DNA of 64,000 nt from Bin87 sp965222895 (GTDB taxonomy: Bacteria > Chloroflexota > Dehalococcoidia > Lucifugimonadales > UBA3495), in contig CBDCVB010000001.1 in the NCBI GenBank assembly GCA_965222895.1, positions 248,001 through 312,000 on the forward strand, read 5' to 3'. The notes beneath the pieces were generated by a model that searched no databases, was not told where the DNA came from, and saw only the letters and a list, made by a program, of their open reading frames with translations. Shown in pieces: positions 9,050-17,993 of this stretch. The translations under genes were made by a program, and so were the position numbers. Each line of letters opens with the position of its first letter. Positions within the stretch are counted from its first letter, which is position 1.

Positions 9050-10447
9050 ATGGCTGATATACCTTTGCATTATCAGGCTATCACCGAAGTAGCCGTAAAA
9101 CTCCGGTCGGGGGAGATTTCGCCGGTGGAGTTGACCCGGGCCTTGCTGGACCGGATCGCGGCGCTGGATGGCGAGCTGAAGAGCTACGCTACGGTAATGA
9201 CGGAACCGGCAATGGCAGCCGCCCGGGCGGCAGAGCAGGAGATTTCCGCCGGTCGGTATCGGGGCCCGCTCCACGGTGTGCCCATCGCCGTCAAAGACCT
9301 TTGCTTCACCCGCGGCGTGGCGACGATGGGCGGGGCGCAGGTCCTGCGCGACTTCGTTCCGGAATTTGACGGCACGGTGGTGCAGAGATTGAACGACGCC
9401 GGGGCGATAATCCTGGGCAAGCTAAACCTCACCGAAGGCGCGATGGCGGGATACAACCCCCAGTTCGACATTCCGGTGAATCCCTGGGGCGCCGACCGTT
9501 GGGCCGGCGCGTCTTCCAGCGGTTCGGGCGTGGCCACGGCGGCCGGCTTGTGTTACGGCTCGCTGGGCAGCGACACCGGCGGGTCGATCCGTTTTCCAGC
9601 GGCGGCCTGCGGCACGGTGGGCATCAAACCCACCTGGGGGCGCGTTAGCCGGTATGGGGTGCTGGCGCTGGCCGAGTCTATGGACCACATCGGCCCGATG
9701 ACCCGCAGCGCCGCCGACGCCGGAATCATGCTCCAGGCGCTGGCTGGCCACGACGCCAACGACCTCACGTCGCTGCGCGCTCCGGTTCCCGATATGCTGG
9801 CCGGGCTGGGTCAGGGGGTTGCCGGCATCCGCATTGGTATCGACGAACGGTACATCGGCGACGGGGTGGACTCAGAGGTAGCGGCCGCGGCGCTGGCCGG
9901 CGCGCAGTCGCTGGAACGCATGGGTGCGCGGCTGGTTCCGGTGCGGATGCCGGAGACCGAAAGTTTCTCACGCGCATGGGGTGTGCTGTGCTCAGCGGAA
10001 GCGGCCGCCGCCCACCGGGAGACTTTCCCGTCCCAGGGCGATGAATACGGCCCCTGGTTTCGCGGCTGGCTGGAGTTGGGGCGCCAGTACACCGCCGCCG
10101 ACTACGCCGTTGCCAACCAGGAGCGGCTGGCCTGCAACGGCATCCTGACTGGCGTGTTTGAGGAGATTGACGTGCTGGTTTGCCCGTCCATGACTACCGC
10201 GCCGGAGCGGGTTACGCCCGAAGAATTGTACGGCCCGATGAGTGAAGAAGAATGGACTTGGGGCCGCTTCACGATTCCATTCGATTTCAACGGAGCGCCC
10301 ACGATTTCGCTGCCCGCTGGCCTGAACAGCGAGGGGCTGCCGCTCAGCATCCAGTTTGTGGGCAAGCGCCTGGCGGAGCCGCTGCTAGTACAAATCGGCG
10401 ATGCTTACGAGTCGGCCACCCGACACAATCTACGGCCTGCCGTTTGA
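9050..10447 (+). CDS. Amidase-signature family hydrolase
   Basis: A 465-residue amidase of the Ser-cisSer-Lys family. The catalytic Lys is at about 82 (PIAVKDL), the cis-Ser near 156 (GASSSGSG) and the nucleophile Ser at about 179 (GSDTGGSIRFP). I chose the ATG at 9050 because family homology begins just after it; an open frame extends upstream to 8795 but overlaps the preceding gene. It could hydrolyse small amides, or it may be GatA-like. No GatB or GatC gene is adjacent, so a catabolic amidase is more likely. Confidence 0.9.
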   Translation: MADIPLHYQAITEVAVKLRSGEISPVELTRALLDRIAALDGELKSYATVMTEPAMAAARAAEQEISAGRYRGPLHGVPIAVKDLCFTRGVATMGGAQVLRDFVPEFDGTVVQRLNDAGAIILGKLNLTEGAMAGYNPQFDIPVNPWGADRWAGASSSGSGVATAAGLCYGSLGSDTGGSIRFPAAACGTVGIKPTWGRVSRYGVLALAESMDHIGPMTRSAADAGIMLQALAGHDANDLTSLRAPVPDMLAGLGQGVAGIRIGIDERYIGDGVDSEVAAAALAGAQSLERMGARLVPVRMPETESFSRAWGVLCSAEAAAAHRETFPSQGDEYGPWFRGWLELGRQYTAADYAVANQERLACNGILTGVFEEIDVLVCPSMTTAPERVTPEELYGPMSEEEWTWGRFTIPFDFNGAPTISLPAGLNSEGLPLSIQFVGKRLAEPLLVQIGDAYESATRHNLRPAV

Positions 10448-10449
10448 GA

Positions 10450-10576
10450 TAGGGTGTGTTGACTAATACGGTCATCCCCGCGACAAATACCGTTATTCCG
10501 GCGACAACAACCGTCATTCCCGCGAAAGCGGGAATCCAGTGGCCGAAGCCGTTAACCAAGGTTCTGATTCTTTCGT
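10450..10576 (+). repeat. Intergenic repeat block with a TCCCGCGAAAGCGGGA hairpin
   Basis: This stretch contains a direct repeat of imperfect CCGTCATTCC/CCGTTATTCC units and a perfect palindrome TCCCGCGAAAGCGGGA. A block of about 110 bp around 58460-58600 has the same order of motifs (GTGTTGAC, CCCGCGACAAATACCG, the palindrome, then GGTTCT and ATTCTTTC). The two copies are therefore homologous dispersed repeats rather than isolated hairpins. Confidence 0.75.
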
Positions 10577-11506
10577 ATGCGTGTTCTGATTATCGGAGCC
10601 AGCGGTTTCATTGGGCGCCACGTGGTGCGGCGCCTGTCTGATACGCCGGGCCACGAAGTAGCTGGCACCTTCCGCTCTCGCGTCCCCGGCGACGACAGCA
10701 ATTCCTGGTATCAGGTCGAGCTAACCGAGGCGGCAGCGTTGGAGCAGGTGTTCCAGTCGGCTCAGCCTGACGTGGTGGTACACCTTGCGGCCATGGCCGA
10801 CGTGGGCACTGCCGAACGTAACCCGGAGCGGGCCACGGCCGTTAATGTCTCCGCCACTTCAGCAATAGCCCGGCTTGGCGACCGGCATGGGGCCAGGATG
10901 GTTTTCGTTTCCACCGAGTACGTATTCAGCGGCCAGCGCGGTTACTACCGGGAAGACGAAACTCCCGCGCCCACCACCCACTATGGTCGGACCAAATGGG
11001 AGGCCGAGCAGGCGGTGGCGAGCCTGGCCTCCGACTGGAGCATCCTCCGCACCAGCATCGTGTATGGTTGGCCGGAACCAGGACAGCGAAACTTCGCCCC
11101 GTGGCTGCTCGACCGTCTGCGGAGCGGGCAGCCTTACGACGCCCGCACCGATGTATTCCGAACGCCGGTTTACGTGGAACACCTGACGGATGGCATCGCC
11201 AAGTTGGTGGAAGGCGACTACCCTGGCATCCACCATGTGGCCGGCAGCGACTGGGTGAGTATGTATCACTTCGCCACCGCCATCGCCGCAGCCTTCCACC
11301 TGGACCGCGACCTGGTAGTCCCAATAGATGCCTCTTCCCAAGATGCCGCCTCCCACACGCCGCCAGGTTCGGCCCCGCGTGAACACGTCGCATCAGCCCG
11401 GAACCTCGACCTCCTCGGGCTGGACGGTACCGAGACGATGCGCCGGCTAGGGCTGAATCATCCGGGGTTGAGTGAAGGGCTGGCGGCGATGCGGCGGCGG
11501 CTCTGA
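10577..11506 (+). CDS. NAD-dependent epimerase/dTDP-4-dehydrorhamnose reductase-like protein
   Basis: A 309-residue extended short-chain dehydrogenase. It begins with the Rossmann motif GASGFIGRHV and has VVHLAAMADV, an active-site YGRTK (Tyr-x3-Lys) and a RmlD-like C-terminal part (MRRLGLNHPGLSEGL). It should use NAD(P)H on a sugar-nucleotide or related keto substrate. It lies between the amidase and the cysteine desulfurase on the same strand, without a rhamnose pathway around it. The exact substrate is unknown. Confidence 0.85.
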   Translation: MRVLIIGASGFIGRHVVRRLSDTPGHEVAGTFRSRVPGDDSNSWYQVELTEAAALEQVFQSAQPDVVVHLAAMADVGTAERNPERATAVNVSATSAIARLGDRHGARMVFVSTEYVFSGQRGYYREDETPAPTTHYGRTKWEAEQAVASLASDWSILRTSIVYGWPEPGQRNFAPWLLDRLRSGQPYDARTDVFRTPVYVEHLTDGIAKLVEGDYPGIHHVAGSDWVSMYHFATAIAAAFHLDRDLVVPIDASSQDAASHTPPGSAPREHVASARNLDLLGLDGTETMRRLGLNHPGLSEGLAAMRRRL

Positions 11507-11583
11507 TTGTCGGAGAGCAGCAGCGACGACGTTTCGTGGTAACATCCGCAGTCAAGACACGTTTATGCCGCAGGAACACACTT

Positions 11584-12735
11584 ATGAACCCGGTTTACCT
11601 GGATTACAACGCAACCACTCCAATCGATCCTCGGGTAGCCGAGGAGATGCTGCCCTACATTTACGAACACTTTGGCAACCCTTCCAGCGGCCACCTATTC
11701 GGACGCAACGCCAACGACGGTGTTAACGTAGCACGCCGGCGGGTGGCCGAAATGCTCGAATGCCATAGCGACGAGCTGGTCTTCACCAGCGGCGGCACCG
11801 AGTCCAACAACTACGCCATCAAGGGCGCCCTCGCTGCCAACCGGAGCCGGGGCAACCACATGATTACCTCGGCGGTGGAGCATCCGGCCGTCATCGAGGT
11901 GTGCAAGTTTCTGGAGACCCGGGGTTACCGGGTTACCTATCTGCCAGTGGACGAATACGGGATGGTTGACCCCGGGCAGGTGGCAGAGGCGATTACCCCG
12001 CAGACCACGCTCGTCAGCATCATGCACGCCAACAACGAGGTGGGCACCATAGAGCCAATCGAAGCAATCGCCGAGGTAGCCCACCGGCACGGCGCGTTGC
12101 TGCACGCTGATTGCGCTCAATCCGTCGGCAAGATTCCGGTGCGGGTGGATGAACTGGGGGTTGACCTGCTGACCATCGCCGGACACAAACTCTACGCTCC
12201 GAAGGGCATTGGCGCGCTGTACGTCCGCCGGGGTGTAGCGCTGGAAAAGCAGATGCACGGCGCCGGCCACGAAGGGGATTGGCGGGCCGGCACCGAAAAT
12301 GTCATACACATGGCCGCGCTGGGTCGGGCCTGCGAGTTGATTCGCCATAACCTGCCCGACTACCAGCGACAGATGGCGGAGATGCGAGACCGTTTGGAAG
12401 CAGGCTTGAAAAGCGCCTTTGCCGAGATTCGGATCAACGGGCACCCCAGCAAACGCCTGCCCAATACATCAAGCGTCAGCTTCAAACGGGTGGAAGCCAA
12501 TACCGTGCTGGCCGAAATGGTAAACCTCGCCGCATCCGCCGGGGCGGCCTGCCATAGCGACCGGGTAGAGGTGTCCAGCGTCCTCGAGGCAATGGGAGTC
12601 CCGCTGGAATACGCCATGGGAACCCTCCGGTTTTCAGTCGGCAGATATACCACCCCCGAGGAAATCGACCGCGCCGTGGCCGAGGTTGCCAGAGTCGTGA
12701 GTCGCCATCTGAAGGCCGCAGCGTCGGTCGGGTAA
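11584..12735 (+). CDS. Cysteine desulfurase (NifS/IscS family)
   Basis: A PLP enzyme that takes sulfur from cysteine as a bound persulfide for Fe-S clusters or other thiocofactors. The start at 11584 (MNPVYLDYNATTP) matches the family; an open frame extends to 11536 without homology. The PLP lysine is Lys202 (AGHKLYAPKG) and the persulfide cysteine is Cys323 (SAGAACHSD). At 383 residues it is of normal length. No IscU, IscR or SufB gene is adjacent. It may serve a sulfur-transfer role outside the main Isc/Suf system. Confidence 0.93.
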   Translation: MNPVYLDYNATTPIDPRVAEEMLPYIYEHFGNPSSGHLFGRNANDGVNVARRRVAEMLECHSDELVFTSGGTESNNYAIKGALAANRSRGNHMITSAVEHPAVIEVCKFLETRGYRVTYLPVDEYGMVDPGQVAEAITPQTTLVSIMHANNEVGTIEPIEAIAEVAHRHGALLHADCAQSVGKIPVRVDELGVDLLTIAGHKLYAPKGIGALYVRRGVALEKQMHGAGHEGDWRAGTENVIHMAALGRACELIRHNLPDYQRQMAEMRDRLEAGLKSAFAEIRINGHPSKRLPNTSSVSFKRVEANTVLAEMVNLAASAGAACHSDRVEVSSVLEAMGVPLEYAMGTLRFSVGRYTTPEEIDRAVAEVARVVSRHLKAAASVG

Positions 12736-12826
12736 GGGATGGCGAACACCCCCAGCATTACACCCGGATTGCCCACATGGTAATATCCCACACACCCTGA
12801 AACTGAATCGCAAAAGGAGCTGGACA

Positions 12827-13822
12827 ATGGCAGAGCTAGTACTGGGTTTGGCATCTTCGCATAGCCCTCAACTCAGCACCCCGGCGGACGGATGGGCCGG
12901 CCGCGGCGAGCGCGACAAGGGCCACGTTGAGTTGATCGGCGCCGACGGCATCACTTCCAACTACGAAGGTCTGTTGGCGCGGACCGACACGGAACGCATC
13001 GCCAAAGAGCTAACCCAGGCCAAATTTGAGCAGCGGCACCAGCAAAACCAGCAGGCCATCGCCCACCTTTCCCGCAAACTGTACGATGCCAGGCTGGATG
13101 TGCTGGTGATGGTAGGGGATGACCAGCACGAGTACCTGCTGGACGATAATATGCCCGCCTTCTGCGTCTATTGGGGCGACGAGGTGAAGATTTCCGGCCA
13201 CGAGGCCGGCCCGTCAACCGGCAACCAGCCGCTGATCGGCTATAGCACGGAAGACCAGGTCGCGCCCACCGACTCAGCGTTGGCCCGGCACATCATTGAT
13301 AGCCTGATGGACGATGAGTTCGATGTGGGGGTGTCCAACTTCCTGGATCCGAGCAAGGGTGGACGGGCCAAGGGCGGCATCGGCCACGCCTTCGGCTACG
13401 TCTATAGCCGGCTGATGACCGGGGCCACGATCCCCACCGTGCCCGTCATGCTCAACACCTACTATCCGCCCAACCAGCCTACGCCGAAACGGTGTTACAA
13501 CCTGGGGCAGGCCCTGAAGTCGGCCATCGAATCCTGGCCCAGAGACATACGGGTGGGCATACTGGCCTCCGGGGGCCTGAGCCACTTCGTAGTTGACGAA
13601 GAGCTGGACCACCAGGCGTTGCAGGGCATGAAAGCAAAGAGCGTCGAACAGCTGTCCGCGCTGCCACGGGAGAAGATTAACTCCGGCAGCTCCGAAATAC
13701 GCAACTGGATTGTGGTAACCGGCGCCACCGAGCATCTGGATATGGACATCGTGGACTACGTGCCATGCTACCGCTCCCCGGCCGGCACCGGCTGCGCCAT
13801 GGGGTTCGCCACCTGGGGCTAG
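12827..13822 (+). CDS. LigB-like class III extradiol ring-cleavage dioxygenase
   Basis: A 331-residue protein related to the catalytic subunit of protocatechuate 4,5-dioxygenase. Its N-terminus (GLASSHSPQL) supplies the first His of the non-haem iron site, and MVGDDQHEYL and HFVVDEELD fit the later conserved positions. A strong AAAGGAG ribosome site precedes the ATG at 12827. It should open catechol-like rings, and the HpaB-type hydroxylase converging on it could make such diols. The small LigA subunit is not present. Catalytic activity is inferred from family only. Confidence 0.85.
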   Translation: MAELVLGLASSHSPQLSTPADGWAGRGERDKGHVELIGADGITSNYEGLLARTDTERIAKELTQAKFEQRHQQNQQAIAHLSRKLYDARLDVLVMVGDDQHEYLLDDNMPAFCVYWGDEVKISGHEAGPSTGNQPLIGYSTEDQVAPTDSALARHIIDSLMDDEFDVGVSNFLDPSKGGRAKGGIGHAFGYVYSRLMTGATIPTVPVMLNTYYPPNQPTPKRCYNLGQALKSAIESWPRDIRVGILASGGLSHFVVDEELDHQALQGMKAKSVEQLSALPREKINSGSSEIRNWIVVTGATEHLDMDIVDYVPCYRSPAGTGCAMGFATWG

Positions 13823-13843
13823 GCGTATGTCGGCGGCAGCCAC

Positions 13844-15331
13844 TCAAGACCGCAGCGGCTTGGAAATCAGCGTTTTTATGCGGTCAGTAATATCCGTCTG
13901 GTCGTAGGTGCGCAGGAGATTAATCCGGTTGCGGTTGGGATCGCCGCCGTGCCAGTACTCGTAAATCTCCTGTCGCATCCCAAAGGATGACACGGCCAGG
14001 TCGTGGGCCAGCCGAAAGAGTCGAGATTTGTACTCCACGTCCACCCCTCTCCCCGGCATATACCGGTCCAGGTAGGGGCGAAACTCCGGGTTGGCCAGGT
14101 CGCCTTCGCTGGGCTGCATAATCATGCCGGAGCCGGCAACCTCCCGCAGCAGCTCCACCATGCGGGCCGAGGTCTGGGCGAAGTAGATGTTCATGCCGGA
14201 CATCGACCCCAGGGACATCAGGCCATTGTCGGCCGGGTAGGCGTTGTGCTCCACGCCGTCCATGGCGTGCGCCCACATTTCCGTATAGGTGGCCATTTCG
14301 CCCAGCTTTGCTGCCACCTCCCGGTACTCAATCACCCCGATGGCTTCGGCGATGAGAGTGGCAACGGCGGTCATCAGCTTCATGCGCTGGTGGATGCGGC
14401 AAAGGTTGCTCCAGCCGCGGAAGTTGGCTTCGGAGCCCAGGCGTTGCAGCAGCGGCGCCGAGTCGTAGAGCATGAAAATGCGATCCCAGGGCACCAGAAC
14501 GTGGTCGAAAAAAAGCATCGCGTCCTGTTCGTCGTACACCGCCGCCAGGGGATGCCCGTAGCTGCCCGCCCATTGGGACACCGGTTCCCGGCATAGAATC
14601 TTCAACCCCGGCGTATCCGTAGGAATCGAAAAGGCCAGTATGAATCTGGGGTCGGCGCGGCGCACGAAGGTGGCCGACAGCGACACGTAGGTTTCGTTGC
14701 TGATTGGCGCGGCGGTAGCCAGCTGCTTGGCACCGTGAACGATAACGCCGCTTGCGGTTTCCTCCACCACGTGCAGCGCTACTTCGGTCTCCCCATCCGC
14801 CCGGTTTTCGTTCTGGGGTTGTTGGCTGCGGTCTACCTGCGGGTCCCCCAGCGCGTGGGTCAGGAACAGATCGTTCTCCGCGCAGTACCGGAAGTAATTG
14901 GTGATGTTCTCGCCGAAGTCGCAATGCGGGTTTTTCACCTGCCCCAGCGCGTCTCGGATGGCGTATAGCCCGAGGATGTGCAGCGCCAGGATGTCCGGGC
15001 TGCGCCCCAATTGACCCCAGGACTCTTCATTCCAGATTTCGCTGTTGCGCCGTTGCCGTTTGAGCTCGTCGCGGGTGCGGGGCAGGAGCCAGGACACGCT
15101 GCACCGATTTCCGGTATCCGGAGAGACGAAGGTCATCTGATCCCGGTATTCATCCGAGTGTTGCAGGTCGTAGATGCGCGCCAGCTCGTGGACCATCCCG
15201 GTCATGGCCGGGTGTCCGGCAACGTCGGTGACTTTCGCGCCGTCCAGCCAAACCTCCCGGTTATCCTTGAGGCTCTCCACGTAGCGCGCGCCGGTCATGG
15301 CGCCCCGGGCAGACTCAATCTCCAGTACCAT
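13844..15331 (-). CDS. 4-hydroxyphenylacetate 3-hydroxylase family (HpaB-like) flavin monooxygenase
   Basis: A 495-residue FADH2-dependent aromatic hydroxylase of the HpaB family, which normally inserts a second hydroxyl next to a phenolic one. The family arrangement is clear: TGARYVESL at the N-terminus, the central DTPGLKILCREP region, VLVPWDRIFML, and the C-terminal YEYWHGGDPNRN. GGAGG precedes the ATG. The gene converges on the LigB-like dioxygenase with a 21-bp gap. A paralogue lies at 28683-30137. A flavin reductase partner (HpaC) is not adjacent. Confidence 0.88.
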   Translation of the reverse strand: MVLEIESARGAMTGARYVESLKDNREVWLDGAKVTDVAGHPAMTGMVHELARIYDLQHSDEYRDQMTFVSPDTGNRCSVSWLLPRTRDELKRQRRNSEIWNEESWGQLGRSPDILALHILGLYAIRDALGQVKNPHCDFGENITNYFRYCAENDLFLTHALGDPQVDRSQQPQNENRADGETEVALHVVEETASGVIVHGAKQLATAAPISNETYVSLSATFVRRADPRFILAFSIPTDTPGLKILCREPVSQWAGSYGHPLAAVYDEQDAMLFFDHVLVPWDRIFMLYDSAPLLQRLGSEANFRGWSNLCRIHQRMKLMTAVATLIAEAIGVIEYREVAAKLGEMATYTEMWAHAMDGVEHNAYPADNGLMSLGSMSGMNIYFAQTSARMVELLREVAGSGMIMQPSEGDLANPEFRPYLDRYMPGRGVDVEYKSRLFRLAHDLAVSSFGMRQEIYEYWHGGDPNRNRINLLRTYDQTDITDRIKTLISKPLRS

Positions 15332-15424
15332 TGTTTCCTCCGTGGGGCCGCGTTATAAGGAAATCGAGCAGAGCTTTTCGATCAAGCCGGTACCAACACG
15401 GCCGGTACCAGTGCAACGACCGCG

Positions 15425-15691
15425 TTATTCAGCTACTTTGCCAGGGTGCTGGCCGCGCTGCGCTCGCTCCCAAGCCGCAAGCAAATCATCCCGACGGTTT
15501 TCCACCCAATACTTCACCAGACGCCGTTGGTGTCCAGGCAACTTGCCGGCGATAAGACTGCCATCATTAATGGCTACTTTCACCCAAACGCCGCCGTATT
15601 CAACGCGGATGTGCGGCGCACCGTGCTCCTTGTAATAAACGCAAAGCTTCAGGCTGCCGCCGTCGATGCGGCATACTTCAGGCATCGCCAA
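15425..15691 (-). CDS. DUF4160 protein
   Basis: An 88-residue basic protein with the DUF4160 pattern: MPEVCRIDGGSLKLCVYYKEH, then HGAPHIRVEYGG and a C-terminal helix. DUF4160 genes are commonly found next to DUF2442 genes, in an arrangement often proposed to be toxin-antitoxin-like. That arrangement is present here: the upstream neighbour ends in a DUF2442 domain 12 bp before this start. The biochemical role of the family is not established. Confidence 0.8.
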   Translation of the reverse strand: MAMPEVCRIDGGSLKLCVYYKEHGAPHIRVEYGGVWVKVAINDGSLIAGKLPGHQRRLVKYWVENRRDDLLAAWERAQRGQHPGKVAE

Positions 15692-15703
15692 CCAGCCCGC
15701 AGG

Positions 15704-16339
15704 CTAAGCGGCTTTGCCCAGCAACTTCAAGTACAGCGCATCGCCGCACATGGCAATATCGTCCCCCCATTCCACTGAGCCACTGGCTCCCAACCGCACC
15801 GACTCGAAAAACCGGCGGTCGCCCCATCGTGCAAAAGGCTCAGCATCAGCCATATCGGACAAGTCCACTTCGCCCGAAACACCATCGGCATAACGCAACC
15901 AGATGCGATGCCCTTCAAGAGGAGCCACCGAAGTCGGTATCGCGAACTCGCTGGGAGACTCTCCCCGCCTAAGGTCGCTAGTCTTCCCCAAAGACAACGG
16001 CCCGGCGGGGACCAGTATACCGGCACCGTAGTCCTCCTCAAGATTGAAAATCTGCAAGGCGGAAGCGCCCAGGCGGAACTCATCTTTCGGACTGAACACC
16101 ACGGGGCAAGGCCACTGCTGGCTACCGATAGCTAACAGGGCCACGCCATAACCCCAATCCGCCCGACTACCGTCAGGCAGCTCAACCGTCCGGCTGCAAC
16201 TAGGTTCAATGCCCAATTCATTCAGAACTGACGCAGGAAAAACGGAGTGGTCCGCCCAGACGTCCACAATAGGGCGGACCGGGTAAAAACCAACACCCCC
16301 AAGTTTGCAGATGCCAACATCTGCCTGTATCTCAGCCAT
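15704..16339 (-). CDS. Fusion of a retropepsin-like domain with a C-terminal DUF2442 domain
   Basis: The C-terminal 80 residues (GHRIWLRYADGVSGEVDLS, then PFARWGDRRFFESVRL) match DUF2442. The N-terminal 120 residues resemble clan AA aspartic-protease-like proteins: VDVWADHSVFPASVLNELGI corresponds to their VDTGA-type flap strand, followed by ELPDGSRADWGYG and FRLGASALQIFNLE. The usual Asp-Thr-Gly is Asp-Val-Trp here, so proteolysis is doubtful. I chose the start at 16339 because a GGAG lies upstream; an in-frame ATG at 16390 is an alternative. The domain fusion upstream of DUF4160 is unusual. Confidence 0.65.
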   Translation of the reverse strand: MAEIQADVGICKLGGVGFYPVRPIVDVWADHSVFPASVLNELGIEPSCSRTVELPDGSRADWGYGVALLAIGSQQWPCPVVFSPKDEFRLGASALQIFNLEEDYGAGILVPAGPLSLGKTSDLRRGESPSEFAIPTSVAPLEGHRIWLRYADGVSGEVDLSDMADAEPFARWGDRRFFESVRLGASGSVEWGDDIAMCGDALYLKLLGKAA

Positions 16340-16442
16340 CGTAACCCATTCTCCAAACTGCACCGCAACCGACCCTTGCGAACCGCGCAACTATAGGTTC
16401 AATTTTCTATCACAGCGCAAACGTAGCAGTCAACCGCGGCCA

Positions 16443-17981
16443 TCACGTCCGGCTGTTGTACACATAATGCGGAGTCCCCGCGGTGGCCGGCCGGCTCCGG
16501 TAAAACTGCTCGACATAAGGCGACAGCCGCCCTGCCATTCGCCGGGTGGCCAGCGTCTCCGGTTCCAGCGGGCGGGCGAGTTGTTCGCGCAGCTCCCGCG
16601 CAACGTCGCCTCGGTCGAACCGCTGGTGCGCGCCATCTTGCAGCAGCGCCTCGCCGTCAATGATGACGGCGGCCACATCCTGAGTCTTGGCCCTGCCCAG
16701 AACAACCTCAACCGGAGGCGTATCCGGTTCCAGGTAGGGGTCTTCCAACCGCTCCATGCGAATCAACAGCAGGTCGGCCCGGCGCCCCGGTTCGAGGACG
16801 CCAATGTCGCCGGAGAACCCGGTGGGAGCGGCGGCGTTGGCGGTGGCCATGGCCAGCACTTGCTCGACGGATATGGCGGGAGCGCCGATGCCCGGCTGCC
16901 GGTGCAGTTTGCTCACCAACCGCATCTCCTGCAACAGGTCGTCATCGTCGTTGATGGCCGTGCTGTCGGTGCCCATGGCGACGTTGACGCCCCGGGCCAG
17001 CATGGGGTTCACCGGCGCAATGCCGTTCTTGAGGCGCAGGTTGGAGCTGGCGTTGTGGCACACCGTGGCGCCGGCGCCGGACAAGGCTTCGATGTCGCCG
17101 TCGGTGAGCCAAACGGCGTGGGCAAAGGAAATCTCCGGCCCCAGGAACTCCAGCTCGCGCAGGTGTTCCACCGGAGTCTTGCCCCAGGTGCGCAGGCCGT
17201 AGTCTTTCTGGTAGGCGCTCTCCACCAGGTGCATGTGGATGCCGGTTTGGTAACGACTGGCGTGTTCCTTGGTGCGTTGCAGAAATTCGTCCGAGTTCCA
17301 CTGCACGTTGGCCGGGCTGAGCAGCACCCGCACTTTGCCGGACTGGTGGTCGTGGTATTGGCGGTAGATTTCGTCGAAGAATGCAAAGTAGTCATCATCG
17401 GACATATCGGCCACCGACAGATACCGGCGCAGGTCGTCGGCCAGGTCTGCCGGCAAACCGGACAGGAAGTCCTGGTCATTGCCGTAAACCACCCGGTTCT
17501 GGTTGCGCAGGTAGCTGGAGAAAGCCACGCGCATACCGGCGTCCAGAAATCCGCGCAGTACGGCGTCCACATCCTCCTTGAGGGTGGCGGCGGCGGTCTG
17601 GGGATGGTTGTACATCACGGTGGTGGTGCCCGACGCCATCATGTTCAAGGCGGTGTATAGAGTCATCAGGTAGTGGTCGTAGGGCCGGCGTCCCCAGCCG
17701 GCCAGAATCCAGACCTCCAGGCAGTCGTCGCAGGTGCCCATCTGGAGCGTCGTAACGCCGCGTCCGTGGTGATGGGAGTTAACCAGACCGGGGATGATGG
17801 CGTAGTCCAGCCCTCCGAGTTCCGCGTCCGGCTGGTACTGCTCCCGCAGGGCCTGATAGGGGCCAACCGCTATGATTACACCGTCCTCCTGATACACCGC
17901 CGCATCGTAGAGCACGGTGGTGGCGCCTCCGGAAGTAGTGGGGCTGATCAGGTGCTTGCCGCGTATCAGTGAGGAAGCCAT
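16443..17981 (-). CDS. Amidohydrolase superfamily deaminase/chlorohydrolase-like enzyme
   Basis: A 512-residue TRZ/ATZ-type metal-dependent hydrolase. The metal site motifs are PGLVNSHHHG, HMHLVES, SFAHAVWL and VAMGTDST, which is the normal spacing for cytosine deaminase and atrazine chlorohydrolase relatives. It should deaminate or dechlorinate a heterocycle, or hydrolyse a cyclic amide. It is the last gene of an operon with two NodB-fold proteins (gap 12 bp to the nearer one), which suggests a pathway for nitrogenous ring compounds. Confidence 0.88.
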   Translation of the reverse strand: MASSLIRGKHLISPTTSGGATTVLYDAAVYQEDGVIIAVGPYQALREQYQPDAELGGLDYAIIPGLVNSHHHGRGVTTLQMGTCDDCLEVWILAGWGRRPYDHYLMTLYTALNMMASGTTTVMYNHPQTAAATLKEDVDAVLRGFLDAGMRVAFSSYLRNQNRVVYGNDQDFLSGLPADLADDLRRYLSVADMSDDDYFAFFDEIYRQYHDHQSGKVRVLLSPANVQWNSDEFLQRTKEHASRYQTGIHMHLVESAYQKDYGLRTWGKTPVEHLRELEFLGPEISFAHAVWLTDGDIEALSGAGATVCHNASSNLRLKNGIAPVNPMLARGVNVAMGTDSTAINDDDDLLQEMRLVSKLHRQPGIGAPAISVEQVLAMATANAAAPTGFSGDIGVLEPGRRADLLLIRMERLEDPYLEPDTPPVEVVLGRAKTQDVAAVIIDGEALLQDGAHQRFDRGDVARELREQLARPLEPETLATRRMAGRLSPYVEQFYRSRPATAGTPHYVYNSRT

Positions 17982-17993
17982 CGGAATACTCCG

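Noticed and set aside
16305..17660. 451-codon plus-strand frame opposite the amidohydrolase
   Set aside because: Antisense shadow of a gene with conserved metal-binding motifs.
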